Below, piece by piece: positions 47,661 to 58,100 of a stretch of DNA of 64,000 nucleotides. Origin of the DNA: Prunus persica (lineage: Eukaryota > Streptophyta > Magnoliopsida > Rosales > Rosaceae); assembly GCF_000346465.2 (NCBI RefSeq), contig NC_034014.1, forward strand, positions 2,437,749 through 2,501,748, given 5' to 3'. Both the position numbers and the translations under genes were made by a program. How positions within the stretch are numbered: position 1 is the first letter of the stretch; each line of letters opens with the position of its first letter. The notes under the pieces are model-generated. The model saw only the letters and a list, made by a program, of their open reading frames with translations, had not been told where the DNA came from and did no database searches.

Positions 47661-48194
47661 TCAGTGGAAAATTGGGGGTTCGGGCAGAGTCACCCATTCG
47701 TCATTTTTGGGGTCTAACATCTCAAACGCAGGAGCGAAGTGTACGCCACATATTAACATTAAACTTCGGGACGAGAGAACATATAATTTGGAGTCATGCT
47801 CCACCATGAGGGGGTAAGTCTTCCCTTGTTGAAGGGGACAGTGACGTATCATAGGGGGTGAATTCATAATGCAGTCCGCAGTGTCAAACACATAAACATC
47901 TCTACAAGGATATGGTGTGAAATTCCCACCTTCATTGAATTCCGGTTCAAGGCCGCCTGCCAAAACGATGTTGGAGCCGCAGACACCAAAACCCATACAT
48001 ACGGGAAGACGCTGATTTGTTTTACCCACTATACTGGATTCTGCCAATGGAAGTATATAGCAATTTTTCTCCAAATCAAAGGCGTGAATAAAGTAAGAAA
48101 CAGAAGTGCCAGGAGAATACTCGCCGAAACATAAATAAAGGACTTTCTTCGGCTTATGCGACGACAGACCAGGGCGATCCTTCAGCTCCTCCAT
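47661..48194 (-). pseudogene. Kelch-repeat (F-box-like) protein fragment with premature stop
   Basis: A 177-aa frame beginning MEELKDRPGLSSH with kelch-type segments: VSYFIHAFDLEKNCYILPL, GFGVCGSNIVLAGG, RDVYVFDTADCIMNSPP, MVEHDSKLYVLSSRS, FEMLDPKNDEWVTLPEPP. The stop TGA (47661-47663) follows PIFH; the same frame then continues RYLGSTTNCVVVGTNIFVSW for about 35 codons to a second stop. Further kelch-like sequence is frayed. This suggests a nonsense mutation in a once longer gene. Expression is possible but a functional full-length product is unlikely. Confidence 0.7.
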
Positions 48195-49094
48195 AAATAA
48201 AGGAATTTCTGGAAAGGTTCACTAGTTGAAACTGATGAGGATTCTATATCTTTAGATAAATGTCAAACAAAGAAGGATAAATTTTCAGATAGATATCTGA
48301 AATACGTATGGAGTTATTTATAAACAAGTACAAAGATGTGTTAACCCTAAATACAATAGGAAATAAATCTCAATTATAATATGACTAAATAAAGAGGTAA
48401 GTAACCAAAATTCTAACACAGTAAGGAACCAAAATCCTAACTAAATAAGGACTCACCAACAATAAATATAACATTAATTTGGTAATTGTGTTTATATAAT
48501 CAATAGTCTAAACTATTATAAACTGGTTCATGAATATCTAGAACCAGTCCAATGCTCTATCATGTAAACCCTTTTCACAGCAATTACTCTATTTAGCTTG
48601 AAGATTGATATACTGATATCTTAGATCGATCACAACCAAACTAGGGTTTATAATTTTGATTTCTTTTTCTTGTTTAAAATTTTGTTTGTGCCTTGTGCCT
48701 CTGTGTTTATTTTTTTATTTTTTTATTTTTTGGGGGTTATTCATATATGTGTACTGCCATTAGTTATGAATTTAGATTAATTAATTGTAATTCTTGGACC
48801 AGTTATAATGATTACACTAAAATGCACAATCCCTAAAATGTACAGACCCCGGATCCATCCTAGCATGTGTGGTCAATCAAAATTTAATGCTTGCTTGTAT
48901 CTCTTTCATCTAGCACCAAATGTTTTGTGGTAACCAACTTAGCGAGGAACTCTCAAAGATTCAAAAAGCAAGTTTGAGGACACATTTTTGTTTTTGACGT
49001 GCTATACATGGAACGTGTTGCTTTCCATAGATCCCCACTTGAACGAAAGAGGCTTATAATTTAGCTACAAGATACAACTTTTGCAAGAGGACAA
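48195..49094. other. Intergenic AT-rich region
   Basis: Upstream flank of the kelch fragment, then AT-rich DNA. No coding region or repeat could be assigned. Confidence 0.4.
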
Positions 49095-49735
49095 ATACTC
49101 TTAAAATGTATGATTCGATAACTCTTGTGTCAAAGAAATGGGATTTTCTTTGGTTTCCTTTATATGTGTAATTTGGAACTAAAAGGTGTGGCGCGGTTGA
49201 CAAACTACCATTTCCAGTTGGGAAGCTACCAGGTGCTTCAATGTCAGGGGTTCGAAATCCGTTGGAAGCACGTTATGACCAAAGGCAAGCCGAAACCCGA
49301 GCGGGAATTAATCCCACCCTTCGAATGTGGGGACACCTCGTGATATTTACCCAAAATAAAAATAAAACTTGGCGTGATGTCTTCATGTTCTCTTAGAAAC
49401 ATTTTGTTTTCTTGTTCTCTCATCTTCAAATGTGACAAAGGGTCTAAGGTATGATGAGGATGATAATGAGAAAACAAAAGAGAGGTAGTTAAGTCAATAC
49501 GATATAATCTTCCCCAAACTCCTACCTTTTGAGCCTTTTGATTTAAAAAAAGAAAAATAATCCAACATATTGTCCAAAATATAACAGGACTAAGTTGATT
49601 GGATTTGGGCTTTTGAGTCCGAAGTTAGGAGTGTCAACATTTAGCAAGGCTTGAGAGGTCTCTTCTCTCCTTCCTTAGAGCATTTTTAGCGCAAGGGGCC
49701 AGCCCGGACAGGAAGGGGCCTAGGCCCGTGAAGCC
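49095..49735 (+). repeat. Direct repeat unit 2 (partner at 41005-43070), carrying a SINE
   Basis: Matches the unit at 41005-43070 in the same orientation, with the LTR insertion site empty and an additional 189-bp insertion at 49177-49365. It ends near GAGCATTTTTAGCGCAAGGGG, where the following GC-rich sequence diverges. Confidence 0.85.
49177..49365 (+). mobile_element. tRNA-derived SINE, 189 bp
   Basis: RNA polymerase III promoter layout: a box A-like GTGGCGCGGTTGAC near 49188 and a box B-like GGGTTCGAAATCC at 49248-49260, about 60 bp apart, and an A-rich tail (AAAATAAAAATAAAA). Flanked by AATTTGG (49170-49176) and AACTTGG (49366-49372), a 7-bp duplication with one mismatch. The paralogous unit at 41079-41086 reads straight through without it, so the insertion is real and postdates the duplication. 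Confidence 0.85.
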
Positions 49736-50198
49736 CTTCTAGTGCGGAAAAGTAGCATGGGCAACAAGTTGGGGTCACCAACCCGACTGGTGACGTCATA
49801 GAGTTGGTGATGTGCTAGTGACGTCATAGCTAACACCAGGTTGACGTTAGCCCAAGATTTTTTTTTATTTTTTTATTTTTATAACCATTAACGTGTGACG
49901 TAAAAAGAATATGTGCATTATAGTCAGAACTTAGCTAAGGTCAGCATTGTTTATTGATTGGTTTTTGTGAAGTTGTGTCAAACCATGAATTCTTGGTTTT
50001 AATTACATGCCAAAATTGTCTCTTTATTTCTTTTGGCCGGTTAATATATCTATGTACCCTTTATACTTTGTTTAATCCTCTATCAAAACGCATGCATTTG
50101 ATTTCGGAATGACTTTTTACAGTTCTCCTAGAAGAATAGCATTGCTAGGTTTTTTTTTGTGAAGTTGTGTCGGAACATAGACTTCCCGGAACTGAATT

Positions 50199-50320
50199 TA
50201 GCCATATGACATCTCATGAGCCTTCATAGGCTCAAACTTTGGCTTGGGTGGCAAGGAACCAGATGCTGCATCTGCTGCAGTTTTAAGTGTGCTGACTATG
50301 ACCCTTCAAACATTGGAAGA
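50199..50320 (-). pseudogene. PNO1 pseudogene fragment B
   Basis: On the - strand the leader-like TTGAAGGGTC, codons for LPPKPKFEP and the FRKS-type region can be read, as in fragment A at 13173-13460, but the 3' part present in A is gone: the match stops at about 50199 where an A-run and ACAACTTCAC follow. It is a shorter relic of the same old fragment. Confidence 0.7.
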
Positions 50321-50762
50321 GTTGCTCTGCGGAGTGGGCAATGGTGATCGGGGAAAGATAGCTAACCAGCATAAAGTCCATATTTTTATTGTTATTTGAT
50401 ACAAGTCCTTCCGGTCATCAACCCTTGTATTTGTCTTAACACAGGAAGAAACACCTTGAAGAACTCTTATAAATAATGTAAGCACTTTGATGATATAACG
50501 TATCAACTGGATATCAAAATGAACCTGTCACTCAGGAGAATAGTCTAAAATGAAACAGAAATATAAATATGAATGCAACTCAAACAAAATGTTTTCATAA
50601 ACAGGAAATTCTTACAAGATGCCACGTCTAATCAAGTTACAAAAATACCTAGAACCTTTGCAGAGCCACACGCGTCCTCTGAAGACTCAAAACAATAATT
50701 GGCTATAACAAATGCATTACTCAAGACAAACTCTCCAAGGTATCACAGACTAAAATCTAAAA

Positions 50763-51437
50763 TCAAAACCTTTCTGCCAATCTAGCAGTAACTGCTCTTA
50801 ATTTTGAATACACTTTTCCAGCAGGGGACCCTAAGATAAGGCTGCAAAGAGAATCCCTTGCAACTTTAATATTTGCAAAAGAGCCTAGTATGTGAATCTT
50901 GGTATCAGCAATCACAATCCTCGTCTTTGTAGCATTCTCGATGGCAAACTTTGTTTTACCACCTTTACCGGACAGTCTTCCTATAGCACGAGACAAGTGC
51001 TCCCCACGAAGTGTTTTAACATCCTTGATCTCAAAAGACTCCACATACAGCTCATCCATACGCAAAAGGGCAATTGCATCTATCACATCAAACCCCAGCA
51101 TGAAAGCCTGAACAAAATCAGAGCACTTCTGTAGATTACTCACATCAGGTGTGTCAGCTCTACTCTTTAACTCAACTTTGCGACCCTTGAGATTCATACG
51201 AATGTCTATCTTCATCTGCTCGTAAACTGGGGTGTATATTTCCATCCATACTTTCTTGAGAGGCGAATATCGATGTGGCGGAACAGAGACTTTCCGGAAC
51301 TGGACTCGACCATCTGACATCTCATGAGCCTTCAAAGGCTCAAAAATTGGCTTTGGTGGCAAAGCCGCAGATGCTGAACTTGGTTTAGATGGAACTGCTT
51401 CGACTTCCATGGAAACAGGAGCTTCATTGGACTGCAT
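50763..51437 (-). CDS. PNO1: RNA-binding protein PNO1, copy 2
   Basis: Second intact 224-aa PNO1, in inverted orientation 38 kb from copy 1. It differs at only four residues (K in VPSKPSS, ME in KVWMEIY, S in ELKSRAD), all outside the conserved KH2 loop. The coding frame is complete with the same start and stop. The 5'UTR intron borders are conserved, but the telo-box and one of two site II motifs present in copy 1 are altered here, so it may be expressed more weakly. Four conservative changes and an open frame suggest selection or a fairly recent duplication; silent-site counts would tell. Confidence 0.92.
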   Translation of the reverse strand: MQSNEAPVSMEVEAVPSKPSSASAALPPKPIFEPLKAHEMSDGRVQFRKVSVPPHRYSPLKKVWMEIYTPVYEQMKIDIRMNLKGRKVELKSRADTPDVSNLQKCSDFVQAFMLGFDVIDAIALLRMDELYVESFEIKDVKTLRGEHLSRAIGRLSGKGGKTKFAIENATKTRIVIADTKIHILGSFANIKVARDSLCSLILGSPAGKVYSKLRAVTARLAERF

Positions 51438-51469
51438 TTTTAACTGATCTGACTTTTGGAACCTTCAAA

Positions 51470-52050
51470 TATTAATCAAAATTTGTTCAAATCGGAGCAT
51501 AAAATCAGAAATCATGTTTACCAATCCCTAAAAAAAACATCTGTTCTCATAATAAACATCTACTCTAATTCTAATTAAGCATTATATCAGTAAAAATATA
51601 CAACACAATACAAACTATCCCTGCCTAGTCTGAGAGAACTGAAACAGAGCTGTTCTCACAATTACAACCTCAACTGAAATATCCACAGCCTAAGATGCAA
51701 TCATAAACTACACTTTAAATTTCACCCAAAGTGCTTCAATAAACCCTGCTTTAAATTTACTCCAAATAAAAGGAAAATTAAATTCCGTTTCAAGTGACAA
51801 AAATTTCCCAATTTAATCATAGGTGCCTGCAAAAATCTTATCGAACTCGAAAATAGAACAAGCATCAAAATTGGCAGAGACCCAAATGAAAAACACACAA
51901 ATTTCTGTAAAATTCAACAAAGATACAAAGATCAACTGCTTTTTCAACATACCCACAAAAACTTAGGTCACGAATACTCTAATTTTACTACGCTTAAGAA
52001 ATGTTGGAGAAAAAATTAAACCTTTATGATAAAAAAAGAGAGTACCTGGG
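51470..52050 (-). other. 5'UTR intron of PNO1 copy 2
   Basis: Matches the leader intron of copy 1 in reverse complement, with the donor (GAGTACCTGG on the + strand) at about 52041-52050 and the acceptor region near 51468. The acceptor (ATTAATATTTGAAGG in gene sense) appears altered from AATAG to AATAT, so the same splice may not be usable here. Confidence 0.5.
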
Positions 52051-52151
52051 GCGTAATGTAAGCAGATTTTGACCTCCTTCTCTTTTCCTCTGCGTATTCG
52101 TCTCGTCTATACGTGAGAGAGAGGGGCACGAAAGAGGAAGAGAGGGATAGC

Positions 52152-52232
52152 TATAGTTTTGCTTTTATTAAAAACAAATGAGATAGAGTTTAAAGAGAGT
52201 TGGGTCTTATTTGTTTTTAGTAAGATTGGGCC
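52152..52232 (-). promoter_or_regulatory. Decayed promoter motifs of PNO1 copy 2
   Basis: The telo-box AAACCCTA of copy 1 reads AAACTATA here (52152-52159 on the + strand as TATAGTTT). The site II motif next to it reads TGGGTC (52201-52206) instead of TGGGCC; the second, TGGGCC at 52227-52232, is intact. Confidence 0.65.
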
Positions 52233-52421
52233 TCATTTGTTGTTACATAAAAGTGAATTGTTATAAAAATAAAAAAAAAGATAAAGTATTATCCAAGAAG
52301 AAATATAAGGTTGGAATTAAAAATGTTATCTTTCCCAATCCACCCATGCCTTAGGTTTCCTTTTCTTCATCCCTCTCCTCAATTTCTCTCCTCTACTACT
52401 ACAACATTTATATATGATATG

Positions 52422-52615
52422 AGCAGAATAAAGGGTAGAAAAGAATTTGGACATTGAGGGTTTGGTGTATTCCCCTGCTTATGAGAAGGGGTGCATTGGC
52501 AAGGAATGAAAGCTACCGCAATGTCCAGAGAGGAAGGTGGATTGGAATGAAAAAGTTATAACAAATTCTTAGACATTGAGAAAAAGAGGCATATATACAA
52601 TAACGTATCCCACTA
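52422..52615. other. Short unassigned flank of duplication block B
   Basis: No feature recognised. Confidence 0.4.
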
Positions 52616-52623
52616 CTAGTGTG

Positions 52624-52932
52624 CAGGGCTGAGCTAAAATTGTAAAAGTGGGGGGTACTAGTGTGCAGGGGCTAAGCTAGAATTGTAAAAGTGGGGGTGG
52701 GGGGCCGCCGAAGTAGAAAATGTAAGTATATAAAACACCTAAATATTTAATATTTACATGTTTAGAGCTAAATATTTCTTATTGAGTCATGTCTAATTTG
52801 TTTAGAAGAAATTTCAACTTAAATTCTAAGTTGTTTATTACAAATTATATATATCATATTAATATAATAAAGGTGTGATAAAAATATAAGGGGGCTGGGG
52901 CCACTCCATGTCTAGGAGTGGCTCCGCCACTG
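52624..52932. mobile_element. Small hAT-type element with duplicated left end
   Basis: The right end reads GGCTCCGCCACTG (reverse complement CAGTGGCGGAGCC, a common plant hAT terminus) and the left end CAGGGCTGAGC / CAGGGGCTAAGC. The 8-bp target duplication CTAGTGTG stands at 52616-52623 and 52933-52940, and a third copy at 52658-52665 because the left 42 bp (target copy plus element end) are tandemly duplicated. No transposase is encoded. Confidence 0.8.
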
Positions 52933-52940
52933 CTAGTGTG

Positions 52941-54516
52941 TGTCACTCCGTGGAATCGAGATATATTCACTCGATGCACAGTATTCATGTTTGAGAGAGG
53001 AGAGAGAGTAGACACATTATATGTATGTGTTTGAAAGAGAAAAAATGGGATAGAGGTTAAAAGAGCAAGACAAGTTTAAAACAAATAGGATGAAATTACC
53101 ATAATGTTCTTAGATGTGGCCAATCAATCATTAAAATTGCTTACTACCGGGGTCTAGCCTAGCCTTAATCATTAGTAACCAAACAACAAGAAAGTAAAAT
53201 ATTCATAATCTTATTATTTGTAAGTTAAGGCCATCTCAAATTTCGCAAATTCTTATTGTATTTAGACCCGAATTTCGAATTTCAATCTTAGCATATTGAA
53301 GATGTTGTCATGTCCTTATTTTTATGTGCTAGCCAATTCCCTCATACTTTTATGTGCACATTTGTTAAACATACTATTGTTTTGAGGATATAAATATGCA
53401 CATAAAAGTATTATTATGGAAAGTAATTTGACGACGCGATCTTTTTGAATGTAAGAATAATATTTTTAATCACTTGAACTAATATAAGATTAGGACTTGT
53501 TTTTGTAATTATAATTGCATTACAATTGTTATTTGGCCGTAAAACTAGACAACCGAGTGATTCATTACATATATCATCACGCAACTAAAGATCACAATCA
53601 GCCCTAGTAAGAGTCCCATTAACAGCCATATGGACTGCAAAATTTGCATCAACGTGTTACGTGGCCACATTAATTATCATTAAAGTCATTTGCATTATAT
53701 TGGACTACTGACCATGTCTCAATCTGCCTGGCAATTGCTTGTGAAAAGGCCAAGCGTGTTGTGACATGAATTCCAACTAGGATCTGAGCTGTTTTTATGC
53801 ATTATCCCAGTTGCGCCGCGTATACATTTCTGAATTCTTTATGATAAGTTGGCTCCAATTTTGAGTTTCCACGTCAGATCCACGTATTTCCAGCTGAAGC
53901 CTACGTTGTATCCTACGATCAAATTCAGAGCCCTTACCTACCTAGACTGAGCTGTCCTCAAGTTATTGGGGTACAAATTAGTGACATTCTATCCAGCCAT
54001 TCATCACATGCCGCGTGGTAGGGTTCATGTGACCTTGAGCTCATTGGATAACTTGCCTATTCTCTTTCTCTCAGAATTTTGTTGTTGAATTTGGACCCTT
54101 CAACGTTAAAAACCGCCACTTTTGCATGCGCCGCCGGGAAGTCACATAATTGGTCATTCGAGTAGATATTTTTCCACAAATAAATCCAGTGCTTCTCGTG
54201 TGCATTGACGTGGATCAATACCAATCACAACCGTTGGTCAATCTGCAGGCCCACTCCAACGATTCTAATCAACCACATCCCCAAAAATGGCGAAACCCAA
54301 TTGATCTCTTGAAACCATCACTCAAATTCACATGCAGCATAACTGTGCGTGCACCTTATACCATTATATGACAAAAAAATTCTGATTCAGCAGGAGGGTG
54401 GCCCCCACCCATACATCCGACGGCTAATAATCAAAGAGTGGCTAATTGGCAGGTGGGTTCACATGCATTCGATGTAATTACGGTCCAAAAAAGGCCTGAC
54501 TTTATGTCTGTCAAAA
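52941..54516. other. Intergenic DNA
   Basis: AT-rich with no recognisable gene. The open frame at 54150-54371 has no family resemblance and does not look coding. Confidence 0.35.
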
Positions 54517-54802
54517 AAATGGAAAAGTTATCCAATAATACAACTCCATCAATTTTTCTTCTTCTCATTTTATAGGGATAAATTGTTTTAAATTGATACA
54601 ATTTGCAGAGATAAGATTCGACATTGGATGCAAAGGGCGTGGTTTTTTTTTTTTCCGATTTTTTATAAACGTTTAAATTATTTTAAATTGATCTAATCAG
54701 CATTGAATGAGATTCGAACTTGATTACAAAGATTACCTGAAGTGGCTAAATGGAAAAGTGATCCAATAATACAACTCTATGATCCAATAATACAACTCTA
54801 TG
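54517..54802. repeat. Insertion-like block flanked by 30-bp direct repeats
   Basis: ATGGAAAAGT(T/G)ATCCAATAA..CTC(C/T)AT occurs at 54519-54549 and 54749-54779; its last 21 bp (GATCCAATAATACAACTCTA) are then repeated once more to about 54800. The interval holds two diverged copies of a TTTTAAATTGAT...GATTCGA motif; in reverse complement GTTCGAATCTC resembles a pol III box B, hinting at antisense SINE pieces. Confidence 0.5.
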
Positions 54803-55147
54803 ATTAAAAATGCGACAGACATCATGTTACAGCAACGCACACCAGATATAAATTAAGGGATGTACTCCCCCGCCAACAAAGATATTTTTGTTTACGTGGG
54901 ACACAACAATCGAGGAGGGGCTTTTCCCGGTTTCCACGGAGTCCCTAGATTGCAAAATTCAAATTTGCACAACTCCTTTTCAGTTAAACACGACAGTTTC
55001 TTCCCGGGCTATAAATACCCCTCTTGTTTTGTTTGTCTTCAATTGCATTATTGCTGTTGGGCAGGCATTGTTTTGTTGTTTCACTCAGATTTTTAGTGTA
55101 GTTTTTGGTTGAGTTTTTGCAGCAGAGGAAGAGGAGGAAGATCAAAG
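54803..55147 (+). promoter_or_regulatory. Promoter and leader of the GH36 gene
   Basis: A TATA box TATAAATA at 55010-55017 lies 131 bp before the ATG, with a TTTACGTGGG (ACGT-core, G-box-like) motif at 54891-54900. The leader contains an open frame without family resemblance. Transcription start probably near 55040-55050. Confidence 0.6.
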
Positions 55148-58100
55148 ATGACGGTTGGGGCTGGGATTTGTGTTGAAGATGGGAACTTGATGGTGTTGGG
55201 GAACAAAGTGTTGTCTGATGTTCATGACAACGTTGTTGTTACTCCAGCCTCTGGTGGTGCACTTACCAATGGGGCTTTCATTGGGGTCCAATCTGATCAG
55301 ATTGGTAGTCGCAGGGTCTTTCCAATTGGCAAACTTGAGTAAGTTTTTTTTTTTTAAATCTTCATTTTCACTTTTATTTATTTATTGTTATTTGCAATGT
55401 GGGCAAGTGTTGTAATTTGAATTTGTGGCTTGACTTGACTGTGTGTTGAGGTTAATGCAATTAGCAAACTTGAATGAGTTTATCTTCATTTTCACTTGTG
55501 ATTTCAATGTGGTACGTGGATTTGTGGCTTAATTTCATGTTGATGTTAAAGTATGTGATTTTTTTGTGTGTGCAGTGGATTGCGTTTTATGTGTGTTTTT
55601 CGGTTTAAACTATGGTGGATGACACAGAGGATGGGCACAAGTGGCCAAGATGTTCCCTTTGAGACTCAGTTTTTGATTGCTGAGACAAAGGAGGGTTCTG
55701 ATTTTGGTGAAGGAAGCAAAGATGGGGTGGATCAATCTGCTGTTTATACAGTTTTCCTACCAATTCTTGAAGGGGACTTCAGGGCTGTTCTTCAAGGGAA
55801 TGAACTTAATGAGATTGAAATCTGCCTAGAAAGTGGTAAGTGAAAAGGAGAAAGATTTTGAATTTTTGGTTGGTTCAAAATCTTTTTGTTCTTTTAGAAG
55901 CATTTTTTGTTGGTTCTGAGATTATGAAAATTCTGGGTTTTGTAGGAGATCCTGCTGTTGATGGGTTTGAGGGTAATCATTTGGTTTTTGTTGGAGCCGG
56001 ATCAGACCCATTTGGTGTCATCACAGATTCTGTGAAGTAAGTTCAAGCTGTTAATAAATTGCATATTCTTTGATTTCTGCTCATGGTCTTAATGTGAGAG
56101 TGGCCAATTTAAATTTTGGTTGAAATTTAAGATTCTAGTAATCTTTATTTTCAGTTTATAATTTTAAGAAGGAAACAAAAAATGGAAATTTCCAATAGAA
56201 CCATTCTAGGACAAAGATATTGAATTGGGACTGTCACAGGAGTTTTCTTAATACCATTTATGTGTGAAGGGGTTTTCAGTTGACTTAGTTTTATTTTTAA
56301 CTATACACAGGACTGTGGAAAAACATTTACAGACATTTTCTCATCGCGAGAGGAAGAAGGTAATTTGATTTTTTTTTTCCTCAGTTCTTTAAATTGTGGA
56401 TTGAATTTGTCTTTTCTTTTTTTCCAGAAAGAAAGTGAATATATTTATTTGTTTGATAATTTCTAAATTACTTGTGCTTTATTTTACAGATGCCAGACAT
56501 GTTGAACTGGTTTGGTTGGTGCACATGGGATGCTTTCTACACTGATGTGACTTCAGAGGGCCTGAAGCAAGGATTACAGAGGTACTGATTTTCTCACTGT
56601 GGACAGTATCTTCAATGCTCGATGTTAGCATTATGCAGACGGTCACAACTGCTTTGTCTTTTTGCAGCCTAGAAGATGGTGGAGTACCTCCAAAGTTTGT
56701 TATCATTGATGACGGATGGCAGTCAGTCGGCATGGATTCCTCTGGTATTGGATATGAAGCTGATAACGCAGCAAAGTGAGCACTTTGGTCCACAGTACTA
56801 TCATTTTGATGTTTTTTCACCTTTATGTGTTGATTGGCTTATAGGTTTTCTTACATAATTACATTTGTTATTTTCTTGTTTTTCAGCTTTGCAAACAGGT
56901 TAACAAACATAAAAGAAAACCACAAATTTCAGAAGGATGGTAAAGAGGGTCACAGAGTAGAGGATCCTGCTTTGGGCCTTTGCCACATTGTTACCGAAAT
57001 TAAAGAAAAACACGCTTTGAAGTAAGTCATAATATTTGAATTTTCTGACTTTGGCTGCGATAATCATTTAGTTGATTAGGGATTAATTCTGTTTGTTTCT
57101 CAAATTTTCAGGTATGCTTATGTGTGGCATGCTATAACTGGATATTGGGGTGGTGTTAGACCTGGTGTTACTGAAATGAAACACTACGATTCCAAGTTGT
57201 CCTACCCTATTTCATCTCCAGGAATTGAGTCTAATGAGCATTGTGATGCCTTGAAAAGTATTACCACAAATGGGCTTGGCCTTGTGAATCCTGAGAAAGT
57301 TTTCAACTTTTATGATGAACTGCATTCTTATCTCGCATCAGCCGGTATTGATGGAGTCAAAGTTGATGTTCAGAACATTCTTGAAACTCTAGGGGCAGGC
57401 CATGGTGGAAGGGTGAAACTTTCAAGAAAATACCATCAAGCATTAGAAGCGTCTATTGCTAGAAACTTTCCTGACAATGGTATCATTTCTTGTATGAGTC
57501 ACAACACAGATGGTTTATACAGGTGAAAATTTGTGTCAGATCTGTCTGTTCAATAGTAGCTCTTGTTCTATCCTGTGAATTATTAACTTTAATGATATGG
57601 TATGGCCTTGAATTTTAGTGTGAAGCGGACAGCTGTTATAAGGGCATCAGATGATTTCTGGCCTAGAGATCCAGCATCCCACACAATTCATATTGCATCA
57701 GTTGCTTATAACACTGTTTTCCTCGGGGAGTTTATGCAGCCAGATTGGGATATGTTTCATGTAAGCAAGCAAACTCTAATCTATTAGTTTGAAATGTATT
57801 CACTTATAGTTCTTTTCATTTTTGCATTTTCGGATTCTTATTTTGGAATTGTTCTGAATGTTAGAGCCTGCACCCGATGGCTGAATATCATGGAGCAGCT
57901 CGTGCAGTCGGAGGATGTGCAATTTATGTTAGGTATGGTCTTCGGTTATGAAAATATGCCAGTTTCTGATGTGAAAATGATCAACCAGACAAAGGCAATT
58001 AATAATGGTGTATCTATATGTGATGCAGTGACAAGCCTGGGCAGCATGACTTCGATCTTCTGAAGAAGCTCGTACTTCCTGATGGCTCTATCTTGAGGGC

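Larger units (their letters stand above)
49900..52421. repeat. Segmental duplication block B containing PNO1 (inverted partner at 10710-13706)
   Basis: Reverse-complement match to 10710-13706. Compared with block A it lacks 282 bp at the promoter-distal side and part of the old PNO1 fragment, and has small private insertions near 50040-50170. Confidence 0.88.
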
